Positions 7,023 through 12,415 of a DNA stretch of 12,415 bases are shown here, one piece after another. The DNA is from Candidatus Latescibacteria bacterium 4484_181. GTDB lineage: Bacteria; Latescibacterota; MVCY01. The DNA is taken from NCBI GenBank assembly GCA_002049985.1, contig MVCY01000021.1:1-12415 (forward strand). Direction: 5' to 3'. The notes beneath the pieces are model-generated. The model saw nothing but the letters and a program-made list of their open reading frames with translations, made no database searches and was not told where the DNA came from. Each line of letters starts with the position of its first letter. Within the stretch, counting starts at the first letter, position 1. Position numbers and translations under genes: made by a program.

Positions 7023-8024
7023 TCAAACCCTCAGCAGTGCTGCTCCCCAGGTGAGTCCAGCTCCAAACGCCACCATTAACACCAGATTATCAGGTCTAAT
7101 GACTCCTTTTCGTTTGGCTTCATCTAGGGCAATGGGAATGGAGGCAGCAGACGTGTTGCCATATTCGTCCAGGTTAACATAAACCTTTTCCCGGGGAAGT
7201 TTAAGCTTCTTGGCTACCGCGTCGATGATGCGCAGGTTGGCCTGATGAGGGATGAGTAGATCGACCTGTTCGGAGTTGAGCCCTGCCTTCTGAAGCACAC
7301 ATAGTGCAGCTTCAACCATAGAAAGGATAGCCGGACGAAATAGGTCATGTCCGTTCATCTTTATGAAGTGCATCCTCTGCTCTACGGTATGCAGTGAAGT
7401 AGGATTTTTGGAACCACCCCCAGGTAGCATCAAAAGTGCTCCCAGAGAGCCGTCGCTTCTGGCATGACTGGCGATTAGCCCTCTTCCCTCTTCCTCAGTG
7501 GGGGTCAACACCACAGCTCCAGCTCCATCGCCAAATAGCACACAGGTATTTCTGTCCGTCCAATCAATGATCTTGGATAAGGTCTCTACTCCTATGACCA
7601 GAATGTTCTCACCATTGCCGGAACGAATCAATGCATCCGCTAAGGAGAGCGCGTAGATAAAGCCGGAACAGCCGGCACTGAGGTCCATAGCAGCAGCCTT
7701 TGTGGCCCCTAAGCTCTCCTGCACAAGACAACCAGTGGCCGGGAAAGGCATATCTGGGGTGACAGTGGCTACTAAGATGAAGTCAACGTCCTGGGCGCTC
7801 AGCCCTGCGTCTTTCAGCGCTTTCTGGGCGGCCTCGGAAGCCAGTGTTGCACTGGTGGTCTTCTCGTCGGCAATGTGTCTGCGCTGAATCCCTGTCCGCA
7901 CTCTAATCCACTCATCGGAGGTGTCCACCATTTTCTCTAAGTCAAAGTTTGTCAGAACCTTTTCGGGAACTGCTGATCCAGTGCCTACAATCTGTGTTCT
8001 CTTAAGATGGCTTCTTCCGGCCAT
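7023..8024 (-). CDS. fabH: Beta-ketoacyl-ACP synthase III
   Basis: FabH starts fatty-acid chains by condensing an acyl-CoA (acetyl-CoA or a branched starter) with malonyl-ACP. The Cys-His-Asn triad is visible: C119 in LSAGCSGFIYAL, H260 in LIPHQANLRI, and N290 in EYGNTSAASIP. GDGAGAVVL (165-173) and the final VAFGAGLTWGAALLR are also typical. At 333 residues it is full length. The ATG at 8024 lies inside the 3' end of plsX, so the genes overlap by 23 bases; GGGG six bases upstream, also inside plsX, supports this start. The starter-unit preference (straight or branched) cannot be read reliably from the sequence. Confidence 0.97.
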   Translation of the reverse strand: MAGRSHLKRTQIVGTGSAVPEKVLTNFDLEKMVDTSDEWIRVRTGIQRRHIADEKTTSATLASEAAQKALKDAGLSAQDVDFILVATVTPDMPFPATGCLVQESLGATKAAAMDLSAGCSGFIYALSLADALIRSGNGENILVIGVETLSKIIDWTDRNTCVLFGDGAGAVVLTPTEEEGRGLIASHARSDGSLGALLMLPGGGSKNPTSLHTVEQRMHFIKMNGHDLFRPAILSMVEAALCVLQKAGLNSEQVDLLIPHQANLRIIDAVAKKLKLPREKVYVNLDEYGNTSAASIPIALDEAKRKGVIRPDNLVLMVAFGAGLTWGAALLRV

Positions 8025-9015
8025 TCGCTTCCCCTTTTAGCTGATTTTTGATACACTCATTGATTCCATCTTGTACCAGTCTTTCGGCAACCTTTATTGC
8101 ATTCCTGATAGCCTTGGCCGAGGAACTCCCATGACAGATAATAGTGATGCCCCGTACCCCTAACAGAGGGGCACCACCGTATTCCTCGTAGTTCAGCTCT
8201 TGCCTTAGCTTATTGAAGGCTGACTTGAGAAAATAGGTACCTATTCTGCCAAATAGGTTGGCCCTGGTGCTTGTATCTATAGTGGAGGAGACCATTTCGA
8301 AGATACTCTCTGTGAACTTTAGGATGACATTACCGACAAAGCCATCGCAAACAACTACATCCACTGTGCCTCTGAGCACATCTCGCCCTTCGATATTTCC
8401 GATGAAATTAAGTTCAGATTCAGAGAGCAATCGGTAGGCCTCGAGGGTAAGGCTATTGCCCTTCGAGCTTTCTTCCCCTATGCTCAAGAGTCCAACCTTA
8501 GGTTTTTTGATTCCAAAAATATGATTCACGTAGAGGCTGCCCATAATCCCGAACTGCAACAGATTCCCTGGCTTACAGTCAACATTGGCTCCAGTGTCCA
8601 GTACCGTGCAGATACCCGTTTTGCTCGGAAAAGGAGACGCTATGGCAGGCCGGCTCACACCTTCTACTGCCCCCAAAGTGAGCAGTGAAGAGACCACCAC
8701 TGCTCCAGTATTTCCAGCGCTGATAAAGGCATCTACCTCCCCTTGCTTCTGAAGTCGGGTGGCCACCGCTATAGAGGAGCTCTTTTTCTTTCTCAGTACT
8801 GCAGTAGGAGACTCCTGCATCTCCACTTTCTCCGGGGCATGGATAATAGAGAGGCCAGATGGCCGCCCTGAAGGAAGTCTTCTCTCCAGAAGAGTCCTGT
8901 CCCCCACCAGCAGAATCTCCAGATTATCCCTATTGCTGTGGAGAACCTGGACAGCCGCCTCTACCAGAACATCAGGAGCATTATCTCCTCCCATTGCATC
9001 TAAAGCGATTCTCAT
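8002..9015 (-). CDS. plsX: Phosphate acyltransferase PlsX
   Basis: PlsX converts acyl-ACP to acyl-phosphate, which PlsY uses to acylate glycerol-3-phosphate, so it links the Fab cycle to membrane phospholipid. It is a peripheral membrane enzyme. The 337 residues begin with the diagnostic MRIALDAMGGDNAP. HAPEKVEMQE, the K-rich loop with S-S-S-I, FISAGNTGAVV, LDTGANVDCKP, GLLSIGEE and DVVVCDGFVGNVILK are all in the expected order. The C-terminal EEYGGAPLLGVRG and ICHGSS close the fold. The C-terminal tail (KNQLKGEANGRKKPS) contains the overlap with fabH. The ATG at 9015 has a seven-G run two to three bases upstream, unusual but able to act as the ribosome site. rpmF ends 31 bp upstream. Confidence 0.97.
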   Translation of the reverse strand: MRIALDAMGGDNAPDVLVEAAVQVLHSNRDNLEILLVGDRTLLERRLPSGRPSGLSIIHAPEKVEMQESPTAVLRKKKSSSIAVATRLQKQGEVDAFISAGNTGAVVVSSLLTLGAVEGVSRPAIASPFPSKTGICTVLDTGANVDCKPGNLLQFGIMGSLYVNHIFGIKKPKVGLLSIGEESSKGNSLTLEAYRLLSESELNFIGNIEGRDVLRGTVDVVVCDGFVGNVILKFTESIFEMVSSTIDTSTRANLFGRIGTYFLKSAFNKLRQELNYEEYGGAPLLGVRGITIICHGSSSAKAIRNAIKVAERLVQDGINECIKNQLKGEANGRKKPS

Positions 9016-9046
9016 TGCCCCCCCAAACTCTCAAACCAGGTGGAAT

Positions 9047-9229
9047 TTAGCCTTCCTCAAATACAATTACCTCTCGTTTCCCGTAGTAACCGCAGTTGGG
9101 ACACACCCTATGGGGCAGCTTAGGTTGACTACAGTGAGGACAGTTCACTACATTCGGAGCTGCCAGTTTCCAATGGTTTCTCCTTTTATCTCTTCTGGAT
9201 TTTGATACCTTTCTCTTGGGAAGCGCCAA
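9047..9229 (-). CDS. rpmF: Large ribosomal subunit protein bL32, TTG start
   Basis: bL32 is a 60-residue protein of the large ribosomal subunit. ALPKRKVSKSRRDKRR followed by NHWKL is the universal bL32 N-terminus. Four cysteines (C30, C33, C43, C46, in CPHC and CPNC) form the zinc-ribbon type of the protein rather than the zinc-free type. The reading frame extends upstream to another TTG at 9247, but family members begin at the residue before ALPKRK. The TTG at 9229 has AAGGGGG (9236-9242) six bases upstream, so it is taken as the start. The gene lies between yceD and plsX, the conserved yceD-rpmF-plsX order. Confidence 0.96.
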   Translation of the reverse strand: MALPKRKVSKSRRDKRRNHWKLAAPNVVNCPHCSQPKLPHRVCPNCGYYGKREVIVFEEG

Positions 9230-9235
9230 TCTAAA

Positions 9236-9242
9236 CCCCCTT
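9236..9242 (-). promoter_or_regulatory. Shine-Dalgarno that fixes the rpmF TTG start
   Basis: AAGGGGG on the minus strand, six bases before TTG 9229. It places translation at the residue where bL32 proteins normally begin. The region has no ATG, so the gene depends on a weak start codon. Confidence 0.7.
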
Positions 9243-9257
9243 CTCAATGAATTATGA

Positions 9258-9779
9258 TTAATCTAAGCTCAAGCTGCACAGTTCAGAAAATCTGGAAGAG
9301 GAGAGCCTCTGCTGACAGCCGCACTCCCCTTCATTTAGGTTCTGTCCACATATCGGGCACAAGCCTCTGCACTTTTGTGAACAGAGAGGTTTTATGGGAA
9401 TAGCCAACAAGACGGTTTCTCTTATTCGATCGTGCAGGTCGATGATCTCCCCCTCATATTCAAAAGTTATTAGGTCCTCTTTGGAAAGCTCGACCTCGGA
9501 TTTGTTGGCTGACATAGGCCTTTTTTTGCGAAATATCAGCTCGAATTCCGACTGTAGGTCTGTCTGGAAATACTCCAGGCAGCGGGCACATTCCATCTTC
9601 ACTCTGGCTGAAACACTGCCGGTGAGAAAAAGGGTCTCTGACTCTTTCACCACCTGCAGTTGGGTGAAGACCGGAGTTAGATAGGTAATCTCTGGCTCAT
9701 CCAGGTTCAATTCAGAGGCAGAGTTGATGAAACTGAAGCGATTAACCCCCTCAGAGAGCTCTTCTAGATGTATCTTCAT
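9258..9779 (-). CDS. yceD: YceD/DUF177 family protein, cysteine-rich
   Basis: This 173-residue protein belongs to the DUF177/YceD family, almost always encoded just before rpmF. Homologues have been linked to 23S rRNA or large-subunit accumulation, but the molecular role is not settled. Seen here: an N-terminal beta-rich part; MECARCLE (C64, C67) in the middle; and a C-terminal cysteine cluster PLCSQKCRGLCPICGQNLNEGECGC (C133, C137, C141, C144, C153, C155) that looks like a metal site. DLHDRIRETVLLAIPIKPLC is the conserved family stretch. The ATG at 9779 overlaps the stop of the upstream flavoprotein gene as ATGA, with GGGTGA upstream. It is followed after 28 bp by rpmF. Confidence 0.92.
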   Translation of the reverse strand: MKIHLEELSEGVNRFSFINSASELNLDEPEITYLTPVFTQLQVVKESETLFLTGSVSARVKMECARCLEYFQTDLQSEFELIFRKKRPMSANKSEVELSKEDLITFEYEGEIIDLHDRIRETVLLAIPIKPLCSQKCRGLCPICGQNLNEGECGCQQRLSSSRFSELCSLSLD

Positions 9780-11200
9780 CTCTGCTCACCCTTTTGGTTA
9801 GAAAGATATTTGTGTATAGCTAAGGCTGCTTTTTTCCCCGCTCCCATGGCTGAGATCACTGTGGCAGAGCCGGTCACAATGTCTCCACCGGCGAATACCC
9901 CCGGCTTGCTTGTCTGTCCAGTCTCTTGAGAGGCGATAATGTAACCCTGTTGGTTTCTCTCTAGGTCTGGAGTGGTAGAGGGGATAATGGGATTGACGTC
10001 TGTGCCGATGGCTACCACTATAGTGTCAACTTCGAGAGTGTATTCAGAGCCTGGCAGTGGAATAGGGCGTCTTCTGCCTGATTCATCTGGTTCTCCAAGT
10101 TCCATTCGGACGCATTCTATTGCCCTAACCCAGCCTTCCTCATCGCCGATGATCCTGACTGGGGCGCTTAAGAAGACGAACTCAACTCCCTCTTCTTCAG
10201 CATTTTCTACCTCTTCGGCCCGCGCAGGCATCTCGGTCCTTGAGCGTCGGTAGATATTGAATACTTTCTCGGCACCCAGTCTTAAGGCCGTTCTGGCTGA
10301 GTCCATCGCCACATTCCCGCCCCCGATAACTGCCACCTTGCGACCAGATTTGATTGGGGTATGGTATTCGGGAAACAGATAGGCCTTCATCAAATTGGTG
10401 CGGGTGAGATATTCGTTAGCGGAATAGACGCCGTTGAGGTTCTCCCCTGGGATATGCATAAAGCGAGGCAATCCGGCCCCGCTTCCTATGAAGACGGCAT
10501 CAAACCCGTTCTGGAGAAGTTCGTCAACAGTGTAGACCTTTCCGATCACCATATTGGTCTTTATCCGTACACCCAGCTTACTAATAGAATCGATCTCTTG
10601 TTGAACAATCGCCTTCGGGAGGCGAAATTCTGGAATACCATAGACTAAGACCCCACCAGGCTTGTGAAGCCCCTCAAATACAGTGACTTCATATCCCATT
10701 TTTGCCAACTCTCCAGCCACTGTTAATCCCGCTGGCCCGGAGCCTACTACTGCCACTCTCTTTCCATTGGACTTGGCAACCTTTTCTACTTTAATCTTTC
10801 TCTTCTGTAAGGAATAATCGGCAACAAACCGTTCTAATCTGCCGATCGCCACCGGCTCTCCCCGTTTCCCCAGCACGCATAGCTTCTCACATTGGCTCTC
10901 TTGCGGACACACTCGGCCGCAGATAGCAGGCAGGCTGTTATTCTCTCTAATTTTGTAAAATGCTCCTTCAAAATCCTTTTCTGTTATGAGTTTTATAAAT
11001 CCAGGGATATCTATATTAACTGGGCAACCGGAGATGCAGGAGGGCTTCTTACATTGGAGGCAGCGACCCGCCTCCTTGACCGCCTGCTGCGCAGAATAGC
11101 CCAAGGCCACCTCATTGAAGTTTCTCACCCTCAGCTTGGCTTCCTGCTTGGGCATCGGTTCCCTGGTTACGGATATGCCTCTGGCTTTAGTCAAAGTCAC
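9776..11200 (-). CDS. NfnB/SudA-type NADPH-binding flavoprotein (glutamate synthase small-subunit-like)
   Basis: The 474 residues match the large subunit of NADH-dependent ferredoxin:NADP oxidoreductase (NfnB) or archaeal sulfide dehydrogenase (SudA), relatives of GltD. The N-terminal domain has two ferredoxin-like cysteine sets, C47-C50-C55-C59 (CLQCKKPSCISGCP) and C94-C98-C104-C108, for two [4Fe-4S] clusters. A first dinucleotide fold (GSGPAG, 153-158) binds FAD and a second (GGGNVA, 293-298) binds NAD(P)H. FAGGDIVTGSATVISAMGAG near the C-terminus is the flavin-contacting end. The adjacent nfnA-type gene makes Nfn or Sud more likely than glutamate synthase; no large gltB is present. The GTG start at 11200 is tentative; ATG 11155 (MPKQEAKLR) with AGGGA upstream would also fit. 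The stop overlaps the yceD start (ATGA). Confidence 0.9.
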   Translation of the reverse strand: MTLTKARGISVTREPMPKQEAKLRVRNFNEVALGYSAQQAVKEAGRCLQCKKPSCISGCPVNIDIPGFIKLITEKDFEGAFYKIRENNSLPAICGRVCPQESQCEKLCVLGKRGEPVAIGRLERFVADYSLQKRKIKVEKVAKSNGKRVAVVGSGPAGLTVAGELAKMGYEVTVFEGLHKPGGVLVYGIPEFRLPKAIVQQEIDSISKLGVRIKTNMVIGKVYTVDELLQNGFDAVFIGSGAGLPRFMHIPGENLNGVYSANEYLTRTNLMKAYLFPEYHTPIKSGRKVAVIGGGNVAMDSARTALRLGAEKVFNIYRRSRTEMPARAEEVENAEEEGVEFVFLSAPVRIIGDEEGWVRAIECVRMELGEPDESGRRRPIPLPGSEYTLEVDTIVVAIGTDVNPIIPSTTPDLERNQQGYIIASQETGQTSKPGVFAGGDIVTGSATVISAMGAGKKAALAIHKYLSNQKGEQR

Positions 11201-11260
11201 CCCCTAAGCTTAAAATAAGCTGGCGGTTAAGCCTACTCCAACCTTTTGCTATTTCAGGTA

Positions 11261-11288
11261 AAAATATGCAAATTTATAAAATTGTCAA
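11261..11288 (-). promoter_or_regulatory. Candidate sigma-70-type promoter for the nfnB-yceD-rpmF-plsX-fab operon
   Basis: On the minus strand a perfect TTGACA (11283-11288) is followed after 16 bases by TATTTT (11261-11266), inside an AT-rich stretch. The predicted start of transcription is near 11255, leaving a leader of about 55 bases before nfnB. A second TTGACA at 11303-11308 with GACAAT 16 bases on (11281-11286) could be an overlapping promoter. The match is by eye only. Confidence 0.5.
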
Positions 11289-11300
11289 GTCGAAAAGGCG

Positions 11301-11351
11301 GCTGTCAACCTTATCTTACTTGTGACAGCGACTTAGACACTTAATGTCAAA
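11301..11351. promoter_or_regulatory. Cluster of TGTCA half-sites, candidate operator
   Basis: Immediately upstream of the candidate promoter lies a perfect inverted repeat GCTGTCA (11301-11307) / TGACAGC (11323-11329) with a 15-bp spacer, and an imperfect one TTAGACA (11333-11339) / TGTCAAA (11345-11351) with a 5-bp spacer. A further TGTCAA is at 11283-11288. Five copies of a TGTCA-like unit within 70 bp, overlapping the -35 region, look like a regulator site. It does not match the FapR consensus as I remember it, and the regulator is unknown. Confidence 0.4.
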
Positions 11352-11517
11352 ATTTCACAAGCTCTTGTATGTTGTGGATTCGCCCCTTGCGGGCGCCTGC
11401 GGTGTGGGTCTGGTCCCATCTGGTCCCAACCGGCAAGTATGAAGCCACGGGACTATTATCTTTTCCATAGAGAAGCTCAGAGAGACCTATGAAAAGCTCT
11501 GCCAGGGTCGGTGTGAT
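11352..11517. other. Rest of the nfnA-nfnB intergenic region, with a GC-rich block and a tandem repeat
   Basis: This stretch has no supported gene. On the minus strand the frame of nfnA stays open for 56 codons after its TAG (to a TGA at 11347), but it has no family resemblance I recognise and no start with a ribosome site. A GC-rich block contains CGCCC-CTTGC-GGGCG (11381-11395), and an exact 10-bp tandem duplication TCTGGTCCCA lies at 11409-11418 and 11419-11428. No U-tract follows the dyad, so it is not a typical terminator. Confidence 0.5.
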
Positions 11518-12284
11518 CTATTTATCCTGGTTCTCTATTTGCAGGGCTATCTTCTCTTCTTCCAAATACATCCTTTGCCTCCTCAGCAATTCCTCAAAAT
11601 CCACCTGATGGCCATCGAATTCCGGACCGTCTATGCAGGCAAAATAGGGTTCAAGCTGACAACAGTCTGGATACCCACCTTCTTGGTGATGAAACAGACA
11701 GCGCTCATCATAACCACCGGGCCGACAGCCACTACTCGATCGATGTTCAATCCGTCGGCTATCAATTTCTCCAAAGCATCTGTGACAAATCCGTGCATTC
11801 CATATGAGCCATCGTCGGTGGTCACCAATAGGCGATCGCTGATTTCCCTCATCTGTTCCTCTAAGATGACCAGTTGTCTGTTCTTAGCACCGATAATGGA
11901 GACCAGCCGGTTGCCGGCAGCCTTCAATGCCTTAGCCACAGGGTAGACCACTGCAGTGCCGACACCCCCGCCGATGCATACCACTGTGCCAAAATTCTTC
12001 ACTTCGCTGGGATTGCCCAGAGGACCGACGATATCAGTGACCTCTTCTCCGTCCTCTAAACTTCCCAGTCTCTTAGTCGAACTGCCCACCTCCTGGAAGA
12101 TGATGGTCAATGTGCCTTTCTCCTCGTCCTGTTCGACCACAGTGAGGGGAAAGCGCTCACCTTTCTCTCCACAACGCAAGATGATGAATTGTCCAGGCTT
12201 AATTTTCTTAGCAACCTCGGGTGCACTCAGTACCAAACGTTTAATTTCTGGCGCTAATTCTTCTTTTTCTGTTATATGAGCCAT
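11518..12284 (-). pseudogene. NfnA/SudB/PyrK-like FAD-[2Fe-2S] subunit, with the iron-sulfur loop deleted and the frame broken
   Basis: This is the small electron-transfer subunit that pairs with NfnB. The N-terminal beta-barrel binds FAD (RFPLTVV, GPLGNPSE) and the NAD-binding half has VCIGGGVGTA, TTDDGSYG and AVGPVVMMSAV. The frame then reads VSLNPI-LPA and stops at 11631. One frame over, the sequence continues at once as ACIDGPEFDGHQVDFEELLRRQ and ends at a TAG at 11518, which is the normal C-terminus of the family. The missing link is about 20 residues, the DGTGMCGxCRV block that supplies most [2Fe-2S] ligands. The joined product would be near the usual 280 residues if that block were restored. 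The ATG at 12284 has GGAGGAG upstream and is preferred to the TTG at 12299. As read, the subunit could bind FAD but lacks a complete cluster site. Confidence 0.85.
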
Positions 12285-12334
12285 CTCTCCTCCAAGCAAC
12301 CTTTTGAGTTGATATCTCTAATAATTTCTGCAAC

Positions 12335-12415
12335 TCAATGTCCCTTAAAGAAGAACTCTTGAGTCTTAGTGGTGCCGTAAATCCTTCTTATTGTGCCTTC
12401 TGCAGCCTCGCTGGG
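12335..12415 (-). CDS. 3' end of an unidentified gene, possibly nucleoside diphosphate kinase
   Basis: A frame enters at the right edge and codes for 26 residues before a TGA at 12335-12337. The visible piece has EAAEGTIRRIYGTTKTQ and ends EFFFKGH. GTIR followed by a short loop resembles the C-terminal region of nucleoside diphosphate kinases, which normally continue with the catalytic His motif (NxxHGSDS) and a REI-x-FF end. Here that motif is absent between TKTQ and EFFF. This identification is weak because only the tail is present. An 8-bp inverted repeat TTGAGTTG/CAACTCAA (12304-12311 and 12331-12338) overlaps the stop codon. Confidence 0.4.
   Translation of the reverse strand, partial: PSEAAEGTIRRIYGTTKTQEFFFKGH

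Noticed and set aside
9776..11200. Glutamate synthase small subunit (GltD) proper
   Set aside because: The domain layout is shared, but an NfnA-type partner is adjacent and no large gltB subunit is present, so Nfn or Sud fits better.
11381..11395. Rho-independent terminator for nfnA
   Set aside because: The stem is only five base pairs and no U-run follows on the transcribed strand.
11347..11517. 56-codon in-frame extension after the nfnA TAG (stop-codon read-through or a small gene)
   Set aside because: The residues before the TAG already form the normal family C-terminus, and the extension has no start site or known motif.

Overview
The window reads as ordinary bacterial chromosome with moderate GC and strong Shine-Dalgarno sites (AGGAGGT before acpP, AAGGAGG before the acyl-CoA dehydrogenase). 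Every gene I can support is on the minus strand, so transcription runs from the right edge to the left edge. The genes point to a bacterium with dissociated type II fatty-acid synthesis and a flavin/iron-sulfur NAD(P)H:ferredoxin module of the kind common in anaerobes. A phylum cannot be assigned from the sequence alone. No tRNA, rRNA, CRISPR array, transposase or phage gene was seen.

Layout in transcription order: the C-terminal end of a gene at the right edge (12335-12415, perhaps nucleoside diphosphate kinase); an nfnA/sudB-type FAD subunit whose reading frame is broken (11518-12284); a 317-bp intergenic region with a candidate promoter, repeated TGTCA half-sites and a GC-rich block; then a compact run of nfnB/sudA-gltD-like gene, yceD (DUF177), rpmF, plsX, fabH, fabD, fabG, acpP, fabF and rnc. 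After a 145-bp spacer comes an acyl-CoA dehydrogenase, then a 129-bp leader and a D-cysteine desulfhydrase-type PLP enzyme. The last ~420 bp at the left edge show only fragmentary coding signal.

The core is the familiar L32-PlsX-Fab cluster. PlsX makes acyl-phosphate for phospholipid synthesis, FabD loads malonyl onto AcpP, FabH starts chains, FabF elongates and FabG performs the NADPH-dependent ketoreduction. The nfnB-type gene overlaps yceD by ATGA, so a possible NADPH-generating flavoprotein is translationally tied to an NADPH-consuming pathway. Enoyl reductase, FabZ dehydratase and acetyl-CoA carboxylase are not in the window.

Two things stand out. First, a perfect 17-bp inverted repeat links the end of fabF to codons inside rnc and encloses the rnc ribosome-binding site and start; it would form a long mRNA duplex, the kind of target RNase III cleaves. 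Second, two genes (rnc and nfnA) have each lost a clean internal block with a frame change, and the dehydrogenase tail, the right-edge gene and the left-edge frame may be similarly altered. Either these are real deletions (gene decay) or the assembly has collapsed; reads must decide. I found no clearly novel multi-gene system; the rnc stem and the regulatory leaders are the best candidates for undescribed biology.
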